The position numbers and the translations under genes are program-made. Under the pieces are notes generated by a model. That model saw nothing but the letters and a program-made list of their open reading frames with translations, did no database searches and was not told where the DNA came from. Below, piece after piece: positions 23,910 to 35,009 of a stretch of 64,000 nucleotides of DNA (position 1 is its first letter; the number at the start of each line of letters is the position of its first letter). Source of the stretch: Schoenoplectus triqueter (lineage: Eukaryota > Streptophyta > Magnoliopsida > Poales > Cyperaceae); the NCBI GenBank assembly GCA_964058805.1, contig CAXKVV010002169.1, positions 278,718 through 342,717 on the forward strand, given 5' to 3'.

Positions 23910-24400
23910 ACAGGTCACTGAGGTGTGGGGTCCACCTGTCAGTGAAAATGGTCACATGGGTGACTCGTCAGATAGGCTAGGTTTATATTGTTAGGTCCAT
24001 CTACAAGGGACTGCCAGGTGGGTCCCACTTGTCAGAGAAAATGTAATCAAATGGCTGACCCGTCAGGAGATTTTCTCTCTCCGAAATCTCCCGAGGGTCA
24101 GCCACCTCGAATGAGTAGGAGGTGGTGGAGTATTTATATCCTTGCTCCGCATTTAGGATTTCCTTGTGGGCTTAGTGCTTAACCTCTGTTCCGGGTTGAT
24201 TAGTTTCCTTAGCAAAATGGGCTAGGTCCATGTCATTGGAGCTGCTCATAAGGGACTGCCATGTGGGTCCCACTTGTCAGAAAAGATATAATCACATGGT
24301 GACACCCGAGAGATCTCCTCTCTCCCTCGATCCTCTCGGCTGTCACTCATGCTGAGTGGATAGAGAATAGTGGGGTATTTATACTCTTCACTTCATGCCC
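23910..24400 (-). promoter_or_regulatory. Duplicated TATA-box promoter blocks of the LTR (left copy)
   Basis: Two blocks of about 245 bp are related: both contain GGGACTGCCA, GTGGGTCCCACTTGTCAGA and, further on, GTATTTATA. On the sense (minus) strand each carries TATAAATA, at 24376-24383 and 24131-24138. A third partial block starts near 23913 (GGTCCACCTGTCAGTGAAAATG). The first TATA lies only about 190 bp from the sense start of the LTR. The identical pair in the right (5') LTR is at 46096-46103 and 45851-45858 and would drive the genomic RNA. Promoter use is inferred, not shown. Confidence 0.55.
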
Positions 24401-24592
24401 AGCATTCCATTGTGGGACTAATGGATTCATTCCGGGGTTAAGCAGCGACCTCTTCTGATCAGTAGGCCATCTCCTTCCTTGCTTTCCCTTCTCATGATTT
24501 ATTATTAATCATTGATTTTATTTTCATTTATTCATCTACTCATCCTTGAAATTTTTCAAGGGTAAACAAAGAGCCACCCACCAAGACGGGCC

Positions 24593-27500
24593 TTGAACGC
24601 TCGAAAGGCTTGTCTTGGTGCATTGTTCCTTATCGTCTATCTCTTCATTTCTCATGACGTCTTCTCTTCTTCGGGCATTGTAGTTTCTTCTCATGACGCC
24701 ATTCCGCGTCGCCCCTCGAGTCACTACCATTCTTTTTACGAGGATCCTAGTGATTGGACTCCTCTCGTCTCAGCCATCCGAGCGACTCCTGTCTACCCGC
24801 GAGGCGGCGGTTTATTCTTCAGAGATGATCAGCCTCATGACATCATGCCCCTTCAGCCCTTAGGCATTGCCTCTATGGCTCCTTTGACACATCTCCTGGG
24901 CAAGGAGATTATTGACGGGGAGGCTCACAGATGGACTACTGCTCCCTTTATCACTCCTCTAGAGTGTCATGGCTATCAGCTAGAGTGGACCCGGTATATG
25001 CTCATGCGGGAGAGGACTCTGCTCAGGCGAGCCGGGATATATGACTCGGTTTTCTTGTCGATGTTTCATTATCATATCGACACACCCTGGCTACGGGCCT
25101 TTTGTGAGAGGTGGAACTACTCCACCAACACTTTGTTTATTGACGATCGGGAGCTGACTCCGACCCTCCTGGAGATACAGCAGTTGACCGGGCTGCCGGT
25201 CTTTGGCCATTTCTATGACGAGTTCATGGTCTCACCCGCTGACTCGGGAGACTTCACTCGATTCCCGCCTTCTTTGCAGAGGACTTATGAGATCTATTAT
25301 CATCTACGGAGGGGGCATCCCGGAGTTCCATTCAGACATTGGATCGCCTATTTCACCGATCGGGTCCATACTCGCCCTACGGGTTTGGCTTCCACTAGAG
25401 ATCCATTTGGTACAGGTCGGCTCGAGATTCATCATGACAGCCCCATCCCTTCTCAGGATACCCTGTGTTCACATGACGTGGATCGGGAGACTTATCTGAC
25501 TGCCTTCATTTCTTGGTGGATCTGCTATTTCTTATTGCCTAGCTCCCCCGCATACACCATTCTGCCTTCGGTGTTTATCATGGCGAGCCTGATCGCGCGT
25601 GGCGACAGGATTTCTTTGGCCGTGCCTGTACTGGCCAACATTTATAGATGCCTCCGCGGTCTGACTTCATCTCGTAGTCCTTCACAGTGCCAGGAGCTGA
25701 TTCCATGGCATCTGATTAGCGGATGGCTCCATTTACACTGATCTGGCTCATATGATCCCGGCATGACAGTTACGCTACGGGGCCGTCTACCCTTATTGAG
25801 TGACTTAGCTGGGGTGCAGCCAGCTTCATTGACTCCGGAGGCTGCTCGGTATAGATTCTTCAAGAGCCGAGACCATCTGCGCTTCTCTCGGGATAGATCA
25901 GTGGCCCGTGGGGCAGCTAGGGTTGCCGACAGGATGGTGATTGACGGCAGAGTTCCCTCTTCTGACTCTTCTAGCATCCGAGCCAGGCCTATCGATTTGG
26001 AGTACCTGATCAGTATTCGTCAGGGCTTTCTTCCTCTCAGATTGGGCGATTATATGTTCATTGAGCCCTATTCGCCACATCGATGCGCACATCAGTTTGG
26101 CTTGGATCAGGATATTCCAGCGCCTCTTCTCCGCCCTATATCACTGGCGGCCGATTTGGAGGGTATCGGATGGTGCTACACTCACCTCTTCCAACTAGGC
26201 ACGAGCACTCGCTATCAGATGGTATCCACCTCTAGGGCTTCCACCTTCACGAGGCGTTATCAGCAGTGGTATTATGAGGCCATTCGCTCTTACCAGTCGT
26301 ATACTCCTCCGGTGGTTGCCCGGAGTACATGTCCGCGAGATGGCCAGCCTCTATTAGATGGTACTGTCTCACGTGATCGCAGCCCTTTCCCGGCCATTGC
26401 CGCAGAGCCTGTCGATTTTCAGGGTTTAGACAGCCGATTTTCTCATGCTCCTGTTAGGACTATTCTCACAGGTACACTTCATCATCCCTTTCAGGTTATT
26501 TCCCTTTGATAAGTCTCATCTCATCTCGACCAATTCTCTTTTTGATTCAGTGTTGGCTTACGAGTATGATCACGCGGAGCCCGGGTTCTCAGTCCCTCGT
26601 CCACGAGTAGTTGGCGTTCATTCTCAGCCACATATTGAGCCACCGGCTTCAGCCGCCATGGGGAGAGATCGAGACAGCGCCTCTCAGCCACCTTCCCCAT
26701 CTTCTTTTCCTTCTCCCACTCCGGGTGATTTTCTTTACTGACTCGCCTATTCTTATTCGGGCGCACTTCATTTACATCTCTAATTAAGGTTTATTTTCAG
26801 CTCGTGGGACATCTCCTGTAGAGGCAGCCCGAGATGACATTATAGCAGATCCATCGGCGCCGGCGGGCACTGCCCTCTCAGGATTCTGCACCGACCTTGC
26901 CGTCGCAGGTTCGTGTGCTTCATTTAATACTTAGTTGCCAGTATGCACTAGTATTTTCATTCTTACATGTAGATTTTACAGGCCCTGAGGCCGATGACAT
27001 GGCATCTCCACACCGCTCGGAGTCTTTTTTCTACGACGGTCCTGCCTCACCGTCGATTTTACTAGTACCCACTGGGGATGGTGACTCCTTTGATGTGGTT
27101 CTGGGGTCGGTGCTCACTCTTGTACGATCAGAGGAGGCTTCTTTAGAGCAGGGGAGTCCATTAGCTGTCGAGCCCGCAGGCGACGAGCCGCTATTGATCG
27201 AGGGAGGGCTATCTCATGCCTCTTCATCTCCCGATGGGCAGCCTCTCATGGCTATAGATGGTGGAGTCTTATCAGATACTCGAGTGGAGGACTCGACTGA
27301 GCGGGTTGCAGTCGATTATGACTCGGAGCTGGATGAGAGTTGGCTGGTGGAGCAGCTATTCGACAGCCCAGAGACGGAGGTTCCGGCTAGCGAGGGTCTC
27401 GCCGAGCCTCATGCCTCTCCCGGTACCTTATATTTCCTTTGTCATTTGCCCGTATTTTATTTTTCATGTACTTATGCTTCTTCATTTTATTTTGTAGCCG

Positions 27501-28270
27501 GGTCTGGTACACCTGCGGGTCTTCCTGAGGCGACCGACATCCCTATCCCTGATTCAGTCCCGCCGGTCTCAGGCGACGAGGCGATAGGTTAGATCTTCTC
27601 TTCCTTCTATTTCTTCTTTGATTATAACAATTTGTCTAACCCATTTATTTTACTTGCAGATGTTACATTGAGGGATGTGCAGCTCGCCTTGGCCGCGCTG
27701 GCGGATGCACTCCGAGACACCTTCTTCGGAGACTATCCGCTAGATTTCGAGATCCTGGATTCTCTGCCCAGTGGCTTCTCCTTTGATTGGTATAGGCTGA
27801 TGCGGGATATCATCGCGCCAGCTCTACTTATTGCACCTCGTCTCGAGAGTACCTTCATTTCTAGGAGATGTGAGGAGCTGCTCAGGGCTTATCAGGATGC
27901 GAGCTCTCTCGTATACCAGCACGAGTTGGAGATCCATGAGCTGCGCAGACATTTGGAGGCTGCTCGACTCCGCTATCTTCAGCGGCTCTCTTCTTGTGCC
28001 ACTCTCCGCTCTATGGGAGTCAGTGGTGGGCCTGCTCGACTGCTCGTGCAGGAGCTAGAGGACCACAGATTATCAGTGGAGGGCTTCTCCCGACATCTAG
28101 CGGGACGTCTCCCGGAGTTGCATATTCATTCGAGCGCCCGGGATAGTGCCTTCGCTCAGTTCTTGGATTTCGAGGCGGCTTCGGAGGAGGATAGGCACTC
28201 CCTCCATGTTCATTTGGAGACTATTAGTACTGTGCTATTAGAGCTGGAGTCCCGCTTTTTGGGCCCATAG
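24593..28270 (+). CDS. Plant mobile domain (PMD) protein gene, antisense inside the retrotransposon, six exons
   Basis: Predicted exons: 24593-26471, 26551-26724, 26801-26908, 26982-27422, 27498-27587, 27660-28270. All five introns are 72-79 bp, GT-AG and phase 1, and the joined frame is 1100 codons plus the final TAG. Exon 1 carries the PMD hallmarks ELTPTLLEIQQLTGLPVFG and ILPSVFIMASLIARG, with an aromatic-rich core. Exon 6 is leucine- and arginine-rich, probably helical. PMD proteins are plant nuclear proteins, some in transposon silencing and many carried by transposons. One in-frame TGA (25739-25741) interrupts exon 1: either a disabling mutation or readthrough. The first in-frame ATG is at 24845; the frame is open from 24593, so an upstream exon or start may be missing. 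The gene is much more GC-rich than its surroundings. Confidence 0.8.
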
Positions 28271-30005
28271 ACTGCACTTTTCATTTATTCTTTTCTCCTT
28301 TTCTTTTACTATACTTGATATAGGATGCCTTGACACTTATCATTTTGATCTCTTTGTTGTGGATGATGCTTGCCTTTATTGTTATCCTTTCGTCACTTCC
28401 TCTGCAGCGCGAGGAAGTATTTTATCTCATGCTGTGCACCCCCAATCTTATTTGTAAAAGCGCCCGATTACAACTGCTTCATTCCTTCGCAGCGTCTATA
28501 CATAATAGAAGAAAAATTTTACAACATCCTATTACATTCATCCTATACATGTTTCTCTTTATTGCAATACAGAACTCAAGTAACCGTGGTATTTTACGGA
28601 TACCGAACCTGTCTGAATTGACCTCTAGGCCGGGTACAGAATAAACTCGTTTATCCCTTTATTACTGATGGATAAACTTACCAGTATCAATTGGATTATG
28701 GATGCAATTGATAACACCATTTTGTGGATGCTCCTTGTATATTTAATTGACATTTATTTTGTGAAAGCTCACCCACTCTCCCCTCATTTGTGCACCGTTG
28801 CGTGCGGAAGTGGAAACTCACATTCACTCATCTCCACTCAATTTGTTTTGTGGGGGTACTACCCTCAAACATCCATCACGCATCCCTGCGAGACAGGCTT
28901 TCATCGGGTAGGTTCGCTCTCCATAACCTAAGTTACTTCTTTAAGCGAGTTACTTTATTTGACACTGAATGTCGGGCAAAAGCATAAACCCTTAGTCTGA
29001 CCCCTCCATGATCTATTTTGGGATTAGAAACAGACCACCTCCTTGGACGTGTGGTACTTTTGCGGATGAATGTACCCAACCTGGTTTTTTATATTTTTGC
29101 CACCCTCAAACATCCATCACGCATCCCTGCGAGACAGGCTTTCATCGGGTAGGTCCGCTCTCCATGACCTGAGTCACTTCTTTAAGCGAGTCGCTTTGTT
29201 TAACATGAAATATCGGGTAAAAGCGTAAACCCTTGATCTGACCCCTCCATGATGCGCCGTGGGATTATGACATATCATTTCTTCGGGCGTGTGGTGCTTT
29301 TACGGATGAATGCACCCAACCTGGCTTTGTATAACACACATGGTGTCGGGGACAAAGGTGGCAACCCCTTATTGAAAAAGATTTTATTATTATTATATTT
29401 ATTTATTTTTTATTGATGAGTAAGAAAAATAGGTTTTTATTGTTTTACTTATATATCCTTTTATTTTATTAGAAGAAGGCAGATTTTTGGTTATTAGTGA
29501 TACATGTTACTAATAGTACGAGAGTTATTTATTTATATGCCCTCGGAAGCGACTATTTACTAGCCACCAATTTGCTCGACCTATCCCTTGGCTTGCGCCG
29601 TGGGCGACCAATATGAGCAACTTTCGTCATTGGGTAACAGATAGTTTGAGGGACAAACTGCAAACCCTGCCCATTTTTGTGTTTATTCTGTATCAAATGG
29701 ACAAACCCAGTGGTATTTGTATTGTGAGCCCAAACACCAAAGCTCTCGCCTTACATTCTCGCGTGGTTTTGGCATTGAATTCTCTTATTCTATATTTTTT
29801 ATTTTGTTGTAGGGCTAGATGTGTTTGTGTGGTTTTGGATTTTTGGATGCACTCTATTTACAAATGCAAAAGTAGGGTTTTTGGGATTTTATGCAAAAGT
29901 GGAGGTTAGACATGGGTTTGTGTTTCGTGTATGTGTGTGTAAACGAACACTTATTCCCTCCTTATTTATTTACAATAGATACTACTTGGTCGGCCCCGCT
30001 CTGGG
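28271..30005. other. Internal non-coding region between the PMD gene and integrase
   Basis: No further gene is recognised. It holds the 3' flank of the antisense PMD gene, the tandem repeat at 28861-29332 and AT-rich DNA. In the element's sense direction this lies after the integrase stop. Small plus-strand open frames here lack family resemblance. Confidence 0.5.
28861..29332. repeat. Two-copy tandem repeat, about 240 bp
   Basis: Copies 28861-29101 and 29102-29332 both start ACCCTCAAACATCCATCACG and share CATCGGGTAGGT, CTTTAAGCGAGT, TGACCCCTCCATGAT and TGAATGNACCCAACCTGG. They are roughly 85% similar with small indels. The repeat lies between the ends of two converging genes (PMD plus strand, pol minus strand), so it might hold terminator or polyadenylation signals. 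That is inference. Confidence 0.75.
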
Positions 30006-33000
30006 CTATGTGTAGTACTTCTTCAGATATCGCCCGTTAATCGGTGGCATGGGCCTTTCACCTTCATGGTCTATGAGTTGGTATGCGCCGCCCTCGTATA
30101 CCTTCTCAATTACATATGGCCCTTCCCAGTTCGGAGAGAATTTTGGGCCGATGTGCCGGCCAATGATCGGCCTCTTAAGGACAAGAACAAGCTCCCCTTG
30201 TTGAAATGCCCTGACTCGCGCCATTTTGTCATATGCCCTTGCCATTTTTGCCTGATATATCTCAAGATTCTGCTGGGCTATCAATCTCTTCTCGTCCATG
30301 GCATCCAACTCGTCCAATCTAAGTTGTTGGCATTCATCCATGGTCATGTCATTTTGCATAGCCACCCGCAATGACGGTAATTCCACCTCAAGAGGGAGAA
30401 CGGCTTCAACCCCAAAAGCCAGAGAATACGGGGTAGCTTGCGTAGGCGTTCGGTACGTGGTCCGATAAGCCCATAATGCCTCCTGTAGACGATTATCCCA
30501 GTCTCGTTGGTTGCCGTCCACGGTCTTCTTCATGATATTTATTAGGGTTTTATTAAAGGCTTCGGCCAGGCCGTTGGATCTCGGGTTGTAAATGGACGAG
30601 AATCTCCAGTCAATATTAAATTGCTCCGCTAGGGCATAGACTTTAGAGCTCTTGAAGGCCGTCCCATTATCAGATATTATTCGTTGTGGGGTGCCGAATC
30701 GGTAGAGGATGTGCGTCTTGAAGAACTTAACCACATCGGATGCTTTAACTTCTTTAAGTGGAACGGCTTCGGCCCATTTTGTAAAATAATCTGTCGCCGC
30801 TAGGATGAACCGGTGACCTCTCGACGTAGGGGGATCTATGGGCCCTACTATGTCTGTGCCCCACATATTAAATGGCCAGGATGCTACCGTGGGGTGCAAC
30901 GGGTTTGGCGCTTGATGTATAAAAGGGCCATGTATCTGGCACATGCGGCACTTCCTTGCGTGCTCTTCACAATCAGCCACCATTGTGGGCCAATAATACC
31001 CCATCCGTTTGATCTTTAACTTCATTTTTGGCCCAGACTGATGCGCTCCACACAGTCCAGAATGAACTTCTTTCATAACCTGCTCGGCTTCAGGCCCTGA
31101 TACACATCTCAGCCATAACTGATCATAAGACCTACGGTATAGCGTATTGCCCACATACGCGTATCGTAGTACCCGCTTTCTTAGTTGATCAGCGATTCTT
31201 TTGTCCTTGGGGAGGGTGCCATGCCGGAAATATTCAATGAACGGCTGTCTCCAATCATCATCTTCTTCAGTTATCATTGTTTCTTGGCATTCTATCTTTT
31301 CCAGCCCAGTATTTTTATTATCTGCATCATCTGTTGTTCGACACAATGATAATGGCCTCCTATTGCGGACGATGATGTGGATTTCCGGCTCCGTTGGTTC
31401 ACCCAGCTCCTTGGCGAGTTTGGCCAACGCATCTGCTTCACCATTCACAGCCCTCGTGACCTTCTCAATGGACACATACGGGATTTTCTTCATTAGTTCC
31501 ATGGCCTTTTGGTGATATTGTATTAGTTCCGGCTTTAGGACCTTGTATTCGCCAATTATTTGATTTATTATCAACTGTGAATCCCCAAAGATGCGCACAG
31601 CTTTGATTTCTAGCTCCAGTGATAGCTCTAGTCCGGCGATAAGCGCTTCATACTCTGCTTCATTATTTGTACATGGTTCGGTTAAAGCCAGAGAATGTCG
31701 TATTATCCCGCCTTCCGGGGTCACGAAGACTAGTCCTGCGCTAGCTCGCACAGTTGGGACTCCCGGGCCCGCGATCGGCTTGATTGAAGAAGCACCATCA
31801 AAGTACAACTCCCATATAGGGTTTCCTTCTTCAACATGTAGAGTTTCCTCGTCGGGAAAGTCACATTTTAATGGGGAGTCATCTTGAATCGGGTGTACAG
31901 CCAAGAAATCTGCTAGCGCCTGCCCCTTTATCGCCTTTTGCGGTGTATAGGTGATATCGAACTCGGTAAGAATGATAGCCCACTTGGCCAGCCTCCCCGT
32001 CAGCATTGGCCGAGTCATCAGATATTTAAGAGGATCTACCTTGGATATTAAAATGATTTTATGGGCTAGCATGTAGTGCCTCAATTTCTTTACCGCGAAG
32101 ATTAGGGCTAAACAATGCTTCTCAATCGGTGAATACCCGTGTTCTGCCCCTACCATCATGCGACTTAAGTAATATAGCGCATTTTGATTATCATCCTGGT
32201 TTTCTTGTGCCAACAGAGCTCCCAAGGATCCATCCAGGGCGGTTGTATATAGAATGAGTTCCTTCCCGGGTATGGGCGCTGCCAATACTGGAGGGTTGAG
32301 TAGATATGCCTTGATTTCTTCAAAGGCTCGCTGGCACTCACCATCCCACTTAAACGGGATATTCTTCTTAGTCAGCCGGGTGAAGGGTTGGATTTTACCC
32401 GATAGATTGGCTATGAACCGCCTAATGTACGCCAATTGTCCTTGCAAAGATCGCAATTGCTTTAGATTCTTCGGCGGGGATAGTTCAGTGATTGCTTTGA
32501 TCTTGCCCGGGTCTATCTCAATTCCCCTATGGCGTACCACAAACCCCAGAAATTTACCAGATGATACCATGAATGCGCATTTCAACGGGTTTAATTTGAG
32601 CGCATGTTCTCTCAGGCGGTTGAAAACGACCTCAAGATATTGGAGGTGTTCTTCATATGATATGGCTTTGATGACCAGATCGTCCACATAGCACTCCACT
32701 ATCTTGTGAATCAGATCGTCGAATATCTTCGTCATCGCCCGTTGATAGGTGGCACCCGCATTTTTGAGCCCAAACGGCATGACTTTGTAACAATATATGC
32801 CAATCGGCGTGCGGAAAACCGTATGCCTCTCATCTTCTGGCGCCATTTTAATTTGATTATAGCCCGCATAACCGTCCATGAAGGAGAAGACTTCATAGGA
32901 GGATGTATGGTCAATTATGATTTCGGTTACTGGGAGCGGGAAATCATCTTTAGGGCACGCCTTGTTTAAGTCCCGAAAATCCACACAAATGCGGATCTGC

Positions 33001-34595
33001 CCATTTTTCTTTTTAACCGGGACAATGCTAGCCACCCATTCCGGCGTCTCTTCTTCCCGTATGAAGCCTGCGTCGATGAGTTTCTTTGTTTCCTCCACGA
33101 CCTTTTCTTCAAGTTCTATTCTCATTCGTCTCGGCGCTTGTTTAATCGGCTTGAAGGTTGGATCAATTTTTAAGTAATGGACCGCTACGTTGGGATCTAA
33201 TCCAGGCATTTCTTTATAACTCCAAGCGAAGCAGTCCATGTAGTTTTTAAGGAATGTCTTCAACCTGTCAGCCACCTCTTCTGGTAATGATGCGCTTATA
33301 AAAGTTGGTCGTGGGTCTTCTTCCGTCCCCAAATTAATTTCAGCTAACTCATCGACCGTATTAGGTTCCTTTTCTAGCTGTTTCAGAGCATTTTTCAGGA
33401 CTGGGGTATTGTCCTCTTCTGTTTCATTATCTAGCATCTCAACAGAAGTCATGCAATAGCTTTCTTCCATACGGTACTCGTTGAGGGACCCCTCAAGACA
33501 TGCTGCGTCATCGCAGTTATACCCTAATCCCCGAGTGTATTTTATTTTGCCATCCAGGCCCAGGACCTTATTCTGGCCGCCATTCCAGAGTTCATCGAAG
33601 CGCTTGGCCTCGGCCTTGGACACGTCTCTCAGACATTTTGCCCTTTTTGCCAGTTTATACAGCTCCTTTCCAAAGGGATGAGATGCAGCGTCACCGCTCG
33701 TTGCATTCTCCAATTCTTGTTCTATCACCCACTTCTTCCAAGTGTTGTGATCAGGGTTCTTCAGAGACTGGGTTGAATCGCTCTGATAGAAAATTATGGC
33801 ATTGTGGATAATAGTTTTCCCTTTGATGTGCTCTACCTTTGCCGGCACAATAAAGGTCTTTAGGGTTTGAATGTGGTTCATTTCCCTTGGCATAAGGTCT
33901 TTAAAATGCCTTTCAGGAACCACAGTAATCTCTAGCGCTGCCATCTCTTCTTCTATTTCAATGTTCATAACTGAGTTGGAGCGGTAGATTTCTTTGATCG
34001 GCTTTCGTCTCGCAACTTTGGGTTTGCTAGGTACGGGAGTGTGCGAGATCGTATAAGCAACCCCTTTGCCTTTGTTATTCGAGTTGTGCGGGGCTGGGTC
34101 TTGTTGAAAGCTCTTCGGGAGTTGGATTATCCCGTTTCTATGCCCTTCTTCTATAAGGTCTTTGAATACCCAGCATTCTTCAATTGTGTGACCCAGTATG
34201 CGATGATAAGGGCAGAATTCGCCTTCACCGGCTCTTTCTATGTCCGCGGGTCGTTTGCAAACGGGAAGTGTCAATCCGCTCTTTAGGGCCTGCTCAAATA
34301 TCCGAGCCGTTTTATTTTTCAGGAAAGAGTATGGTTTACTCTTCTTGACCTTGAGGGTTTGCATGACGGTCGATTGCTTAGCTTTCATTTCTTCCCCCTT
34401 TGATTCATCTATTATGACAATTACCCGTTTGCCGCTATCGGGTGCTTGCCTTTCGGGGGTCCCGGAACGGGGTTCGCTCGTCATTTCTTTAAGTAGCTCG
34501 GAATTATAGATCGCGGTTTGCAGGTTTTCAATCATTATCATGATTTCATTGTGTTGCGTCTTGATATCCTGCATCACTTCCCATAGTTCAGACAC
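30006..34595 (-). CDS. Retrotransposon Pol: RT, degenerate RNase H, archaeal-type RNase H, integrase
   Basis: Open for 1529 codons, though the first codon of the frame after the upstream TAA gives no clear ATG start (GTG at 34595). Order: a Gag-like module (85-164) with CPYHRILGHTIEECWVFKD; a linker; reverse transcriptase (about 480-690) with YVDD at 636-639; RNase H 1 (about 745-895), where the expected first Asp of the LYxDAS motif is lost (LYTTALDG); a second RNase H of archaeal type (about 925-1062) with D933, E979, D1005, D1055; integrase (about 1085-1500) with HHCC zinc finger and D, D, E signatures TDIVGP, SDNGTAF and GLAEAFN. A dual RNase H marks the Tat lineage. Expression needs stop readthrough, splicing or internal initiation, because Gag-protease lies in the same frame beyond two TAA codons. 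Confidence 0.93.
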   Translation of the reverse strand: MSELWEVMQDIKTQHNEIMIMIENLQTAIYNSELLKEMTSEPRSGTPERQAPDSGKRVIVIIDESKGEEMKAKQSTVMQTLKVKKSKPYSFLKNKTARIFEQALKSGLTLPVCKRPADIERAGEGEFCPYHRILGHTIEECWVFKDLIEEGHRNGIIQLPKSFQQDPAPHNSNNKGKGVAYTISHTPVPSKPKVARRKPIKEIYRSNSVMNIEIEEEMAALEITVVPERHFKDLMPREMNHIQTLKTFIVPAKVEHIKGKTIIHNAIIFYQSDSTQSLKNPDHNTWKKWVIEQELENATSGDAASHPFGKELYKLAKRAKCLRDVSKAEAKRFDELWNGGQNKVLGLDGKIKYTRGLGYNCDDAACLEGSLNEYRMEESYCMTSVEMLDNETEEDNTPVLKNALKQLEKEPNTVDELAEINLGTEEDPRPTFISASLPEEVADRLKTFLKNYMDCFAWSYKEMPGLDPNVAVHYLKIDPTFKPIKQAPRRMRIELEEKVVEETKKLIDAGFIREEETPEWVASIVPVKKKNGQIRICVDFRDLNKACPKDDFPLPVTEIIIDHTSSYEVFSFMDGYAGYNQIKMAPEDERHTVFRTPIGIYCYKVMPFGLKNAGATYQRAMTKIFDDLIHKIVECYVDDLVIKAISYEEHLQYLEVVFNRLREHALKLNPLKCAFMVSSGKFLGFVVRHRGIEIDPGKIKAITELSPPKNLKQLRSLQGQLAYIRRFIANLSGKIQPFTRLTKKNIPFKWDGECQRAFEEIKAYLLNPPVLAAPIPGKELILYTTALDGSLGALLAQENQDDNQNALYYLSRMMVGAEHGYSPIEKHCLALIFAVKKLRHYMLAHKIILISKVDPLKYLMTRPMLTGRLAKWAIILTEFDITYTPQKAIKGQALADFLAVHPIQDDSPLKCDFPDEETLHVEEGNPIWELYFDGASSIKPIAGPGVPTVRASAGLVFVTPEGGIIRHSLALTEPCTNNEAEYEALIAGLELSLELEIKAVRIFGDSQLIINQIIGEYKVLKPELIQYHQKAMELMKKIPYVSIEKVTRAVNGEADALAKLAKELGEPTEPEIHIIVRNRRPLSLCRTTDDADNKNTGLEKIECQETMITEEDDDWRQPFIEYFRHGTLPKDKRIADQLRKRVLRYAYVGNTLYRRSYDQLWLRCVSGPEAEQVMKEVHSGLCGAHQSGPKMKLKIKRMGYYWPTMVADCEEHARKCRMCQIHGPFIHQAPNPLHPTVASWPFNMWGTDIVGPIDPPTSRGHRFILAATDYFTKWAEAVPLKEVKASDVVKFFKTHILYRFGTPQRIISDNGTAFKSSKVYALAEQFNIDWRFSSIYNPRSNGLAEAFNKTLINIMKKTVDGNQRDWDNRLQEALWAYRTTYRTPTQATPYSLAFGVEAVLPLEVELPSLRVAMQNDMTMDECQQLRLDELDAMDEKRLIAQQNLEIYQAKMARAYDKMARVRAFQQGELVLVLKRPIIGRHIGPKFSPNWEGPYVIEKVYEGGAYQLIDHEGERPMPPINGRYLKKYYT

Positions 34596-35009
34596 CTCTC
34601 TTCTATTATTTTCAACTTAGTGCCTTATTTCGTCGATCGCATTCCAGACACGACCTTCGAAATTTTCCCGCCATGAGCGTTCTTCACTTATAGGCCTCGG
34701 CCTAACCGGGTTATCCCTTCCGCCACCGGGTCCCGTGTTGATCATATATGACTCCTCACTTTCATTATCTGTTTCAGGCCCTTTATATGGCTTCTTGAGG
34801 ATGTGATAGATGATCTCTTCGTCAGATTCCTCTTCCCAGGGTTGACGATCATGGCCAGATTCTTCTTCCGAGGTAATATTGCCCGAGTCATCGGAACCTT
34901 CAGAGTTTTCTCCTGAAGTTGCCCCTGTGATCTGAATTTGAGGGGTGTTGGCAGGTTTAAAATTGAAAATGACCTCCTCTTCAGAATCACTTGCATTGAT
35001 TTCGCTCGG
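34596..35009 (-). other. In-frame spacer between Gag-protease and Pol, bounded by two TAA codons
   Basis: Gag-protease stops at 35012-35010 (TAA). Continuing in the same frame, about 130 acidic, Glu/Ser/Asp-rich codons stay open to a second TAA at 34619-34617, after which pol is open. The frame is thus kept over the whole gag-pol length and is broken only by two identical stops. In Ogre elements gag-pro and pol are separated by a stop and joined by splicing of part of the RNA. No strong splice pair was identified here. Confidence 0.7.

Larger units (their letters stand above)
18308..24568 (-). repeat. Left LTR (3' LTR of the element), 6261 bp
   Basis: Plus-strand ends are TGTGCGACCC and GGGTAAACA, shared with 39223-46288. 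It contains the hairpin field (18624-19243), a second hairpin-rich field (19300-19880), a very AT-rich middle (19920-21130) with many short TTATT runs, a G-box-rich segment (22880-23140) and tandem TATA blocks (about 23910-24400). Compared with the right LTR it lacks a 790-bp segment between 21780 and 21781. It also lacks one copy of a short GTTGCACCCAGAT-type duplication near 23205. Confidence 0.95.

Noticed and set aside
24569..24590. Polypurine tract beside the left LTR
   Set aside because: The sense strand reads GGTGGGTGGCTCTT here, which is only weakly purine-rich, so I do not call it with confidence.
30066..34509. Many plus-strand open frames opposite pol
   Set aside because: Shadows of the well-supported minus-strand pol reading frame, with no domain resemblance.
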